NCBI RefSeq assembly: GCF_029873635.1
Contig: NC_080421.1
Location: 39,909,120-39,973,119 of the forward strand
Direction: 5' to 3'
Origin: Malania oleifera
Lineage: Eukaryota; Streptophyta; Magnoliopsida; Santalales; Ximeniaceae
Length of the DNA: 64,000 nucleotides
Below the pieces are notes generated by a model. The model did no database searches. It was not told the origin of the DNA and saw nothing but the letters and a program-made list of their open reading frames with translations. Each line of letters opens with the position of its first letter. The stretch's first letter is position 1. Made by a program: the position numbers and the translations under genes. Positions 1 through 10,493 of the stretch are shown here, in pieces.

Positions 1-711
1 CGAACACATCTCCAATTGATGGCAGAGGTCGTCAGCCAAGGATTCTTTCCCCATACGTCGTCCAGATCTCGATTGAGGCCGGCCAAGAACTCGAAGACCC
101 ATTCGTTTTCGAGTCATTTTTTGTATAGTGCGCTGTCGCCAGAGCACTCCCATTCCTCTTTGATGCTCAAATCGAGCTCTTACTAGAGATGAATCATCTC
201 CATGAAATACTCAATAACGCCTCTCTCACCTTGCCTCATCTGCCACAATTAGGTCTTGATCTCGAAGATCTGCGAGTAATTCTTGACGTCAGAATATGTC
301 TCACGAATGGCATCCCAGACGTCCTTCGCTGTTGGCAAGAACAAGTAGTTTTTCCCGATTGACGACTGCATCGAGTTGACGAGCCAAGCGGTGACCATGG
401 AGTTTTCGGACCTCCATTTTTGCAAGGCTACAACGTCGATAGAGTCTAGTTTCCTCCGTTCACCGGTAAGATAACCTAGCCTCCCTTTTACTTCAGTCAC
501 CAATTTTATGGATTGAGCCTACTCACAGAAATTTTTTCTGTTTAGTTTCTCCACTGAGAGTGAAAAGGCTGTATTGTCTAGCCCATTCAAACCCCCAATG
601 GATGCGGCACCTGAGTCGCCGTCGATATTTTTAGAAGAGGTCGACCCTCTACTATTGATGGTGCCACTGGCCATAGTTAGCTAAGGTTGAGAAAACCTAG
701 CTCCGATATCA
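1..711 (-). mobile_element. Copia element A, 5' internal part (gag), runs off the left edge
   Basis: The minus strand encodes a Ty1/copia gag of the UBN2 type. A start near 675 reads MASGTINSRGSTSS, then a segment around 249-503 contains AWLVNSMQSSIGKNYLFLPT and VWDAIRETYSD, the usual copia gag core. Downstream, 60-240 still shows the EFLAGLN motif of the gag C-terminal half. A primer-binding site close to the initiator-tRNA-Met complement lies at 700-711, directly beside the putative LTR starting at 712. Protease, integrase, RT and RNase H would lie left of the window. The visible part is a fossil with a few breaks. Confidence 0.8.
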
Positions 712-1077
712 TGTAAACGGAATTCAATTTCTATATTCCATGAATTCTAAATTATGTACATCCCAATCTTACAATATATAATAAAATCAAATATTCTAAA
801 CAAGGAAACAATCTCCCTACAAAATAATCTGCAATCTTCTACTTTTACCCACTTTCCTAATTTACTCACTATTCCCACAGATACTCGGGATTTCAAAATA
901 GTGAAGAAAGGGGGGATGGGAGAAGATTCATAAAGCTTTGAGAAGAGGAAAGGGCTTGAAAAGTCGCAGAGATATGTGGGTATCTGGAAAAAGGAGTAGA
1001 AAGATATGGAGAAAGAAAGCAAAAGATTATGTATGAAAATAAATATGAAAGAAACAAAGAAAAGCATTATAGCCATA
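712..1077 (-). repeat. Copia A 5' LTR, part next to the PBS
   Basis: Sequence directly outside the copia A primer-binding site. Read on the minus strand it ends in GTTTACA, so it has the canonical CA end. It is AT-rich without coding signal. It stops where element B begins at 1078; the rest of the LTR would lie right of B. The other LTR of A is outside the window, so the limits cannot be confirmed. Confidence 0.5.
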
Positions 1078-1598
1078 TGTCACGGTCCGACTCTTTTCAC
1101 ACCGTTGTGAAGGGCCTTGCGGCACTAGCTAAAGCACTCTTGCTTAACTAGCCAGCCTATCGTTTACCAACATTCATCCACGAAGCACTTTCATTAACAT
1201 TCAATCACATAGCAGCGGAAATAATAATCAATTCATGAAAGCCGTGGCAACCAAGCAGTAAATATTGAAGCAAACGTAATTCATTAACAAATCCTCCGTT
1301 GACATGTTGTACTTAGCGAGGAAGGCAAGTAGGCTAAGCACGTTGACAATTGCTAGTGAGTTTTACAATGATTGATGAACACTCACCCTCCCCTAAAGAG
1401 GTTTTTATGTAATTATTATCCTGGCACTAGGAAACATCAAAGTGACCGAGGAGTCATACTGCCTTATTTGGCTTACAAAGACTTTACTAGCAGAAATTAA
1501 CCCTACACTAGTATTTACATGATCGAAACCCATCCTAAGCACACGAGATAAGCTGTCACAGGCAAGCATAATGCCCTGAACAAGCTTAGCTCGTGACA
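1078..1598 (-). repeat. 3' LTR of Gypsy B
   Basis: 521 bp, same length as its partner at 4794-5314 and about 97% identical by eye. It follows the polypurine tract at 1599-1611 in element orientation. The boundary with copia A sequence is sharp at 1077/1078. Confidence 0.93.
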
Positions 1599-1639
1599 TT
1601 CTCCCCCACTTATGCGGTCGACGGCCTCGTAGACTTTTG

Positions 1640-3580
1640 GCGATAGGTACACTTCAACTTTGTCCACGAATGGCTTCAAATCTTCCACTGAAATGCAGCT
1701 AATTTCTTTGTCATTAAAGCATTTCCACTCCACTAGGAACTTCTGCCGCTTCTTCCTTGAGGATATGAACTTTCTGTCTGCAAGGATCTCTTCAACATCA
1801 TGTCTGTCAGGTTGCACTATCTTCAACTCTGCACTGTTTGACTAACTTTTGCTTAGGTTGTTGGTGTTGGCGTTGAATGGCTTGAGGTAGTTGACATGAA
1901 ACTGCGGTCTTCTCTCCTGATTTTCCCACTTCTTCATCTGCTTAGAAGCTTTCTCCAGATAGGCTTGGGCAAAGTCTGCATTCCGTCTCCCTTCACTGGT
2001 GAAGATGTACGCCCTAAGACTCTTTCGTTTGTACGGCTCGCCCACTGTGTGAGGTAACAGCGGCACCTGGCCTGTAACAAGCTCAAAAGGGCTCTTGTTG
2101 GTTGTTGAGCACCTTTGGGCATTGCCACAGAACGGAGCCACATCAAGTAGTTGCACGCCATTTTTCTGGTTGTCGTTGACAAAATGGCACAAGTACTCAT
2201 CTAGCAGCTCTCTAAATCTCTTCATTTTTCCGTCTGTCTGTCGGTGAGAACTCGAAGAGATGTCAAGATGTGACCTGAATATCCTGAAAAACTCTATAAA
2301 GAAGTTGTCAATGAACATTAAATCTTGGTCACAAAAAATAACTTGGGGAACACCCCAATGTTTCACAACAGTCACAAGGAACAATTGTGTCATCTCCTCT
2401 GCCGAACAGTACTTTGGTGTGGCTATGAAAGTACCATACTTCTTCCGCTCCCCCTTGTCTTGTTGGCAAGTGAGACAAGTTTTGGTATAATCAACCACAT
2501 CATCCCGCGTGTGCAGCCAATAATACCTTCCCAGTAGTCCTATTGTTGGAGTCATTCTCCGTGAATACCCTTCAACGAACTTCCTGCAATATCTAGTAAG
2601 GCCGAGAAAGGAATGCAACTCCTTCACTGTCGTGGGGATCTTCCGTTCTTGAATCATCCTTACCTTCTCCATACCCCTCCGGATACAACCTTGTTCAACG
2701 ACTTGACCAAGGAATTTGTTGCTCCGCCGAGCGAAAGAGAAATTCTCCTTCTTCATATTCAAACTATTTCCCCTCAGCCTGTCGAACACCTTCCGTAGAT
2801 GCTCTTCATGTTTCCTCTGAAACAACACTGATACTCCCAACGGCGTTTTGGAAGGGCGAACACATCCCGCTTCCAATTCATCAAGCTATTTCCCCAACTC
2901 TACTATCTCTCGAGGCGCAATCCAACATGGCCCTTTAGCAGGTGGTTTCACTCCTGATAACAACTCGATCTCTTGCTCCACAGTCCGTCGTGAAGGTAAA
3001 TTTTGAGGCAACTTATCCGGCAACACCTCCTTATCCTCATCCAACACCACTTGGATGGTCGTAGGCTCCAACTCTTGGCCTACTTCTTTGTCTACCACCA
3101 CCGTGGCTAGACGTGTCTGCTCACCCTGACCCAATCCTTCATTGAGTTGTATGGCTGAAAGGGACTTCCCTTCGTCTCCTTCCATTGCAACGACTTGCAC
3201 CATGCACGAGTGATCTCCCATCAAACACAGGGAACCAGCCGAAGGCATCAGCACTGCCCTCATCCCCATTAGGAACTCCATTCCTAGAATGACTGGATAG
3301 TCATCCAATGGTACCGCTGTGAAATTCGCATGACCTTCCCACTGTCCAAGCTTTATAGCCACTTGCTTGGCTACTCCCAGAGTAGGCTGGGCTATAGAGT
3401 TAACTACTTTCATGCGTCCTGTATCCTTCTCTAAGGATAAGTTGAGTCTCCATGCTTTCACCTGCAAAACAAAATTATGAGTAGCTCTCGTATCCACCAT
3501 AGCGTGAGTACTCTTCCCATTTATCCTCAAGTTCACAAACATTAACCCTTTTGCTCGTGTAACTTTTGGTGTTTTTGCCT
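1640..3580 (-). mobile_element. Gypsy B pol region: protease, RT remnant, integrase, chromodomain
   Basis: In element order: a retropepsin-like segment with THAMVDTRATHNF (about 3450-3510; the usual DTG is DTR here), a short RT-derived stretch with HSFLGLTRYCRKFVEGYS, an integrase zinc-binding end with KTCLTCQQDKG, an integrase core fragment with SSHRQTDG, and a C-terminal chromodomain with EEILADRK and KFLVEWKCF (about 1660-1815). The chromodomain places the element among chromoviruses. The region is a fossil with several breaks. Confidence 0.85.
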
Positions 3581-3689
3581 GCTTTTCCAATGTGTTCACC
3601 AACCGCTCTGAACCCACCCTTGGGGCATCATCCTCTTCCACATCGTCTTCCACTGCCTGTTCAACAATGGAAGCCTGTAAGGCATTAAG

Positions 3690-4691
3690 TGATGCTTTGT
3701 GAGGGCACTCAAAAACTCTATGAGGACCTTGATACAAGAAACACTCAATTTTACTCTTCCCCTTTCCATTGGGTGTGTTAAACCCTTGAGACGACGAAGC
3801 TTCCTGTGAGGTTGATGATTTAGAGTCGGCTCCCCCACTCTTGGGTTTGCCATTCTTGAAAGCCTTTCCACTGTTTCCCTCTCCGCCAAACCGTTTGGAC
3901 GAAGCTGTATCATCACCAGCGTAGTCAATCAAGCGCTCTGCAGCCGCTTGCATAGTTGACAAGTCTTGAACCCTTTGCCTATAAAGTTTAGTTCTTGCCC
4001 ACGGTTTCATCCCCTCTAGAAAATAGAACAACTTGTCCTTCTCCGACATATCCCGAATATCCAACATTAAAGCAGAGAATTGTTTCACATATTCACTGAT
4101 TGACCCCGTATGCTTGAGATCTCTCAGTTTTCTCCTTGCATTATACTCAACGTTCTCAGGAAAGAATTGGGCCTTGAGCTCTCTCCTCAAGTCTGCCCAA
4201 CTATCAATTACACAGTTTCCATTTTCAATTTCTCTGTACTTGGTACGCCACCACAGTTTGGCATCACCAACCAAGTACATGGTCGCAGTATCCACCTTTG
4301 CCTATTCTGAGGCCATCCTCACAACGCAAAAGTACTGCTCCACATCAAACAAGAAGTTCTCTAACTCCTTGGCATCTCGGGCACCCCTATACATCTTGGG
4401 TTCTGGCACCTTGGTCTTGCTAACTCCTGGAGTGTTGGAGTTCCCTATAGCAAGAACCATCACATTTACCTTTGCATCCAAATCTGCTATACGGGCTTGC
4501 AAAGTTTCCACAGTGTGGCGAAAGTCCTCTGACAAGTCGCCTAGTAAACCTGCTTGATGTTTTTGTGATCCCATCACTTCATCAACAAGTTTTCTCATCT
4601 GGGCCACCTCCGCGGCCATAGTGTAGGTTGTTTCCTCAACCTGTGCTTCCAGCACGCTGATCCTCTCAGCATTGTTTGGTGCCATGGTCAC
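3690..4691 (-). mobile_element. Gypsy B gag region
   Basis: The first part has a coiled-coil-like N-terminus starting MTMAPNNAERISVLEAQVEE, then the retrotransposon gag core with GDAKLWWRTKYREIE, LRRELKAQFFPEN and GSISEYVKQFSALMLDI. A zinc-knuckle-like CFLYQGPHRVFECPH lies near 3700-3755. This layout is standard for gypsy gag. It is not a host gene. Confidence 0.85.
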
Positions 4692-4793
4692 TTACCAAAG
4701 CTTCCCAAATCCAACAACGAAGGCAATCAAATTTACGTAGCAACTCAACCTTGGGCTCTCACCAAGTGTCACTGACTTGGCTCTGATACCAAA

Positions 4794-5314
4794 TGTCACG
4801 GTCCGACTCTTTTCACACCGTTGTGAAGGGCCGTGCGGCGCTAGCTAAAGCACTCTTGCTTAACTAGTCAGCCTATCGTTTACCAACATTCATCCATGAA
4901 GCACTTTCATTAACATTCAATCAGATAGCAGCGGAAATAATAATCAATTCATGAAAGCCGTGGCAACCAAGCAGTAAATATTAAAGCAAACGTAATTCAT
5001 TAACAAATCCTCTGTTGACATGTTGTACTTAGCGAGGGAGGCAAGTAGGCTAAGCACGTTGACAATTGCTAGTAAGTTTTACAATGACTGATGAACACTC
5101 ACCCTCCCCTAAAGAGGTTTTTATGTAATTATCATCCTGGCACTAGGAAACATCAAAGTGACTGAGGAGTCATACTGCCTTATTTGGCTTACAAAGACTT
5201 TACTAGCAGAAATTAACCCTACACTAGTATTTACATGATGGAAACCCATCCTAAGCACACGAGATAAGCGGTCACAAGCAAGCATAATGCCCTGAACAAG
5301 CTTAGCTCGTGACA
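4794..5314 (-). repeat. 5' LTR of Gypsy B, with PBS at 4780-4791
   Basis: 521-bp partner of 1078-1598. Two bases separate it from the primer-binding site whose minus strand reads TGGTATCAGAGC, the initiator-tRNA-Met complement. Confidence 0.93.
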
Positions 5315-5650
5315 CCATGGCATGTGATGGGCTACAAGAAGCTAATTTGAGCATATGTAGTTAAACAAATGTGAAATGCTTGACATGTGAAATCCGAAAA
5401 AACAAATGTGAGCAATCAACTATTTGGTTGTATTAATTTAATCAACTCCACATTTAATATTTTCATGGTTGTGATAACATCTTGACATGCAGAACTCCAA
5501 TTGGTTGATAAGAAAATATGTTCCTCCAATGACACAAAATGCATGCCTGACACCACCACAAAAATTACAGAACCAATTTTCAATAGTCAATTCATAAGAA
5601 TAGCATGGAACATAGAACATAAAGGATCCAAGATTACACCAAAGTTTACA
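5315..5650 (-). repeat. Possible outer part of copia A 5' LTR
   Basis: If B inserted into the copia A LTR, the rest of that LTR should start here. AAAGTTTACA at 5641-5650 is an inverted match to the TGTAAAC at 712, which would give a 702-bp LTR. The match is only seven bases and the second LTR is outside the window, so this is inference. Otherwise the stretch is AT-rich without clear coding. Confidence 0.3.
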
Positions 5651-5689
5651 TGAGAATTTTGAAGAGAAACATAGATAAGAGTGGAAAGG

Positions 5690-7720
5690 CATATCAACAA
5701 AATATCACACGTAATGAAACTCAACATCAAATCCTGGTGGTGGACACTCCTTCATCTTCATTGCCTAATATTATCTCTTCCATTTGCTTGCAAGTTGAGA
5801 CTGAAGCTCTACCAGGTTTTGGAGATGTTGCAACAAGACACCACCTTGATTTATGGGCACATTTGAATCATCAAATGTGTGAGGCTAGATCGCTTCCCTG
5901 ATGGAGGTGTTCAGCCTCTTAAAAAATCTTGTGAAACAACTCAAATTATGAACTCGGCCATTGAATTCTTCCAGATATCTTATTTCGCACATTCCTATCC
6001 TACTATTAACATTCTCTCTTGACCGGGCAAGCAAGAGGGCTTGGACAGGATGATGTGGAAAAAGTCCCCGCTGCTGACATCTTTAGATTACCAGTACCAT
6101 GCGTACACAGGACTTTTGCAGTTAACCAACTTGTCCATGCCTTGAGGTGGCTTCTTCTACTTTACTGCATTCGGGGTCCAACTCCTTTAATGCCCCCAGG
6201 CTTCATTAACCAACATGTATTTTAACACTATCTGAGAAATAATGTAGTGAGATTCTTCAAGTCTGATATGGAATTTGGTCCTCTCTAGATCCCCTATTAT
6301 CAGTTAATCAAGAAGTTTATGGCACACAAGCAGAGTCTGGAATTTTCTGAAAAATATTATGCTGTCGCATCAAGGTTTAGAGTCTGGGACATCTTGGTGA
6401 TGTCCTTGACCAAATTCCTTTTACATAGTTCCCCATTACAGAAAATCTCCAGATCCTCTGACCACTCATGCTTCTCTGGTATTTCTTTTAACTGAAGGCC
6501 AGCTTTTACCAGGAACTAAGATGACTCAATCTCTACCTCTGTAGCACAATGTCTCTTTCCAAATGCATCTTCATGACTTTTTTATCTGAATAGTTCATCC
6601 AACTATAATATAAATAAGAGTTTTCAAGATTTAAACCCTGTCAAACTTTATTTGCCTACTTTCCATTCATTTTGTCAATTCCTTGGCAATAAAGTATAAC
6701 ATGCAGAGTCGGGAATTTTCTGAAGAATATTATGCTGTCGCATCAAGGTTTAGAGTCAGAGACATCTTTAAATCCTCTTTTTCCATCTTAAGATTTGGAA
6801 ATAACGCACATGTTTTGCATGTTGTCCGACTCTTCAATTATTAAAACAGTTCTATTCCTGCCATGGCAATAATCCCCAAGTGGCGAACCAGCAGATTATC
6901 TAGCTCAGGACATTACAAATGCTTCTGCATCCAGAGGACGTGTATTATAAGGCTTAAGTTTTTCCTTGAATATGTCCCAAGCTTTGTCCTCAATTAAAAG
7001 GCTCCATTGTGATGCTTTTTTTTTTTTGCAGCCCGTCTTATGACACACCATAATGATCGAGTGGTTAGAATCAATTAACATACCTCCAGCTCAATAGGAA
7101 TACCAACCTTTTCAAGTAGAATGCTCCCACATTTTGTATAAAATGAGAACAGATCTGTCCCTCTTCTTCGATGATCTGAACAATTTGGCTGCCCTTTTCC
7201 TGTCATTGTTCTTCAAAATATCTATACCGACTGCTTGGCAATTTATAAATGCTGAAATGATGCAATACAGTGACCCAGTAAAGGCTATCATAGCTTGCAG
7301 GATTCTTTAACAATTGATCAAGGATATGGGCCACCATGGTCATTTTCCCAATCCCCCACTTTCATAAATGCTAAGGATGAAGACCCCATCATCTGCTGTA
7401 TGTTCTAAGATTTTGATTTTTTGTCCCCCTTTTTGACCCATCAATTTTTCTGACAATTTATATGGGTTCATTCACATCAAGTGTAAGGAAGGTCTTATTC
7501 AAATTTACCTTGCTCAATGAGTTCTTCCACCTCTTTAGACATTTTCTTCAATTTGATGGTGCGAAAGAAATATACTTCCTTGGACATCTTGTTCTGATTT
7601 TTTTTTTCTTCTGAACATTTTCTTCCCACTCGAAACTCCAAATTTTGAAGTTTCATATTTATATTAATCTCAAGCCAATGCAGGAAATTCATCTTGTCTT
7701 TCTTTTGAGAGTTTGCATTC
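5690..7720 (-). pseudogene. CC-NBS-LRR resistance gene remnant
   Basis: The minus strand carries, in the right order, pieces of a coiled-coil NBS-LRR protein. They are: the end of the CC region with KKMSKEVEELIEQGKFE (7495-7560), LTLDVNEPI just after it, and a P-loop region reading IYESGGLGKMTMV (about 7335-7365) where GMGGVGKTT is usual. RNBS-A-like ASYDSLYWVTV follows, then kinase-2-like VLILYKMWE (about 7128-7160), a GLPL-like GSPLG (about 6870-6890), FLVKAGLQLKEIPEKHEW (about 6465-6515), first LRR pieces, and a C-terminal GNEDEGVSTT (about 5741-5775). Several frame changes and stops separate the pieces, for example one extra base after the GSPLG motif, and the P-loop Lys-Thr is changed to Lys-Met. 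It resembles woody-plant relatives of At4g27220/At1g61300-type genes. It cannot make a working receptor. Confidence 0.85.
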
Positions 7721-7904
7721 TTTTGTTAGGGTTCACATGGTTCTCACAGCTCTTAAGATCGTCATTGCTACCTGTTATCAAGAAGGCAAGAGAATGCATT
7801 ATGGAGCTGATTGACAAAAGATGCACACACGCTGCATGGGATTGATGCAGTACACAAGCAAATTAACCCAAAAAAAAAATGCAAAATGCTTCGTCAAAAA
7901 AGGA

Positions 7905-7990
7905 AAAGACAAAAAAAGGGCAGCCTGGTGCACAAAGCGCTCGGGGTCCGAGGAAGGGATGGACCACCATGGGTCTATAGTATTGCCACT
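7905..7990 (-). mobile_element. Au-type SINE fragment (3' part)
   Basis: The plus strand shows GGGCAGCCTGGTGCACAAAG, then GGGGTCCGAGGAAGGGATGG and ACCACCATGGGTCTATAGT. These are near matches to the conserved 3' part of the angiosperm Au SINE read in reverse, and they lie beside an A-rich stretch. The tRNA-like head with the A and B boxes is missing. Family assignment is from memory of the consensus. Confidence 0.65.
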
Positions 7991-8548
7991 ACAGCTGGTA
8001 AACTAGAAATGAAATTTAAAATTTTAAAATAATTAAAAATGCAACACCCAAATGAATGGTGCATGCCTTAACAGCAATCTGAGGGCTCTCCATTTCCATT
8101 TTCAGATTTTCAAATAATTACAAAAATGTCACTTTATTTTCTAGTTTTTTAAGTTTTATGTGGAAAGCTTAGAAAAACAAAAAACAAAAAACGACAAAAA
8201 AAAAAAAAGACTTTCCACACAAATATTGAAAAGTTAAAAAACAAGGTGACATTATTGTAATTATTTGGAAGCCTGAAATGGTTTAAAAAAAAAAAAAAAC
8301 TGTTTTCCACAATTGAAGAGGCCCTAATTTCCTCCACTGATAAGCATGACATAGATGTTTGAATGCATACCGTGCATGCATTAAAATGGTGCAAATATAT
8401 ACTAAAGAAGAAATTTCGATTAAGGAGTAAAGCAAGGTACGTAATTTCAAAATTTTTAAGCAAATTAAGCAACAGTTGCAGCAAAAAAATTATACGGCAA
8501 TTTGTGGTGGTCAAAGATTAATCATTTAATCCATAATATGCTTGGACG
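7991..8548. other. AT-rich spacer, no gene seen
   Basis: Very AT-rich with homopolymer A runs (8196-8209, 8285-8300). An open frame on the minus strand of 8149-8514 is low-complexity Phe/Leu and has no recognisable domain. Nothing supports a gene here. Confidence 0.6.
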
Positions 8549-9315
8549 AGTCAGTCGGCTTACTCACTCGATTGGGTCACTTTTTGCACTAGTCAGTCGG
8601 CTGGACAGGCAGCTGACACCATTCTGTCTCTTAAAAATTAATTCTGATAAATTGTCAGTTGGCTGACTGAACCACATTCAAAATAGTCAGTTGGCTGGGT
8701 GTTTTCAGTTCATTGGGTCAGTCAGCTGGATAGTTAACTTTTCTGAAGGTTTTCCATCAATCGGCTGACTAAACCACGTTCAATAATGGTCAGACGGCTG
8801 GGTGTGATCTGTCGACTGGGTACTTTTAGTTTAATAAGTCCGTCGGCTAGGCAGTCATCTTTTTTAAATATTTTTTGATTTTTGATTTCTTTAAAATCTA
8901 GTTTACTTGAAAAACTTAATTATAACTTTTCTAAAACATTTTCAAGAGTTTTTCAAGTCCTAGTCTCTAAGTTTTTATATCTTAAGGAGTTTCACATATC
9001 TAAACAGGAATGACTTGAAGTACTTACAAATATCCTTCTAAGCATAATCCCCTTACTCACTAACTCTTGCAACCTCTTGAGGTTCACTTTTGACTTCAAG
9101 ATCTGCTTGGCCTTTAAGCTCTTCATTTGCCATTCATTGCTTCAATATACTAAGAACCTTTCACTTGATTGACATTGATCTCGAGCTTACTTCCATGATT
9201 AACCGTGAGTGTCCTTTTGCTTAGACCTGAAATAGAACCACTCAACAATACATGTTAAAGCATCCTTCATTTTGTTATCATCAAAACAAGATTGAAAAGC
9301 CCAGCTAAGCCAACA
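8549..9315 (-). repeat. 3' LTR of Copia C, incomplete
   Basis: 767 bp matching 17906-18689. In element orientation it starts TGTTGGCTTAGCTGGGC at 9315, the same as the right LTR start. The part 8549-8860 holds repeated AGTCAGTCGGCTGG-like motifs, as in the right LTR. Homology stops at its left edge; the remaining 1.2 kb known from the right LTR is not seen further left. Confidence 0.88.
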
Positions 9316-10490
9316 ATCTCCCTTTTTTTTATGATGACAAATAAAGAGCAAATATTTGAGTAAGCCTTAAAAAGACTCCCCCTTACAATAAGCATTATTT
9401 TAACAATTTTTGTTGTTTCAAGATCAATTCATTTTAAAAAATTTTGTAGTTTCAAGATCAATTACAATATCATGCTCATCACACAATATCATATAATATC
9501 ATGCTCATTATACAATATGATGCTCATTTATATCATTCAACTTCAAAATCATTCAATATCAAATACTTCTCCCTCTTTCTTTTGATACATATCTCATGTT
9601 CGAATTTTTTTTGAATTTTTTTAATATCATACTCAATATCATGCTCAATTTAATATCATGCTCAATTTTTGCTCAAAACTACTCCCCCTTTTGACATCAA
9701 TCAAAAAGAGTAAAAAAAAAAAAAGTTCAAATGAACATATGAACACACACTTCTCAATATATTGCAATATAGTATATATAGTGTGCTTCGATAGTCAAAT
9801 TGTCATGCATATTTCACATTTGTCATTCATATTGCATATGTGTTGTGACATATTTGAATTTACAATCATGCATATGTTGTGCAACATTCATATTTGCGAA
9901 AAACACTTCAAAAGTCATATTTGTTATTCATAGTTCATCATTCAAATACCAAGATCATGGCAATATTATCAATATCATTACATGCTCATAATTATGTTGT
10001 ATTTCTCAAATACCAAGTCATATATTCATGGATACCAATATACTTCTTAGATAATAATGTTGATGTCATATCAAGCACTACTCAGATACCAATTTATTCA
10101 TGTGATCCATTATAAGCATACATGGTCAAGAAGTAATCAAGTTATGTCAAACTTCATGTTTCTAAATCATGTTGAATAACTTTAAGCTCAAATTTTCAAG
10201 ATTCCAATTTCAAGATATACACATGTAGCATATTGCATATCACATAAGCATGAAGTCTATTTTTCAAGAAACAAAGGAAAAGAAGGCAACCAAGTTAAGT
10301 GTTGTTTCATACGACATATCAAAGTACACGCCAAAACAAACTTAGAGCACACAAATAGATAGACCCTAGGTCAGTTGACTGATAACTCAAATGGCTTGAG
10401 TTTTATAAACAAGTCTATGGTTGCTCTATTAGTCAGTCGACTGACCTCAAGGTGAGTTGGTTGACTGGCATTTGTTCCAAAAAAAAAATT
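9316..10490 (-). other. Copia C 3' non-coding region with PPT and extra PPT-like tracts
   Basis: The polypurine tract next to the LTR is at 9316-9331 (minus strand ends AAAAGGGAGAT). Further purine tracts on the minus strand lie near 9374-9383, 9565-9582 and 9679-9692. Multiple PPTs are a known trait of SIRE elements. The rest is AT-rich, with short repeats such as ATATCATGCTCA. Around 10373-10475 it holds GTCAGTTGACTG and AGTCAGTCGACTGAC, related to the motif arrayed in the LTR. No envelope-like frame is seen. Confidence 0.7.
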
Positions 10491-10493
10491 GCT

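Larger units (their letters stand above)
1078..5314 (-). mobile_element. Gypsy chromovirus B with two 521-bp LTRs, young but broken
   Basis: Two direct repeats of equal length (1078-1598 and 4794-5314) begin TGTCACGG and end CTCGTGACA, so each has perfect TGTCAC/GTGACA ends. A tRNA-Met-type primer-binding site (4780-4791) and a polypurine tract (1599-1611) fix the minus orientation. Flanks are CCATA on the left and CCATG on the right, a probable 5-bp target duplication with one mismatch. Order on the minus strand: gag, CCHC-like knuckle, protease, RT remnant, integrase, chromodomain, which is the chromovirus order of Ty3/gypsy. The LTRs differ at about 15 of 521 sites, so the insertion is roughly 1-4 million years old for usual plant rates. 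The internal region (about 3.2 kb) is short for the family and has several breaks. Confidence 0.93.

Noticed and set aside
747-1076. 109-codon minus-strand frame
   Set aside because: Phe/Ile/Ser-rich translation of AT-rich LTR sequence of Copia A.
8149-8514. 121-codon minus-strand frame
   Set aside because: AT-rich homopolymer sequence yielding Phe/Leu runs, no domain.
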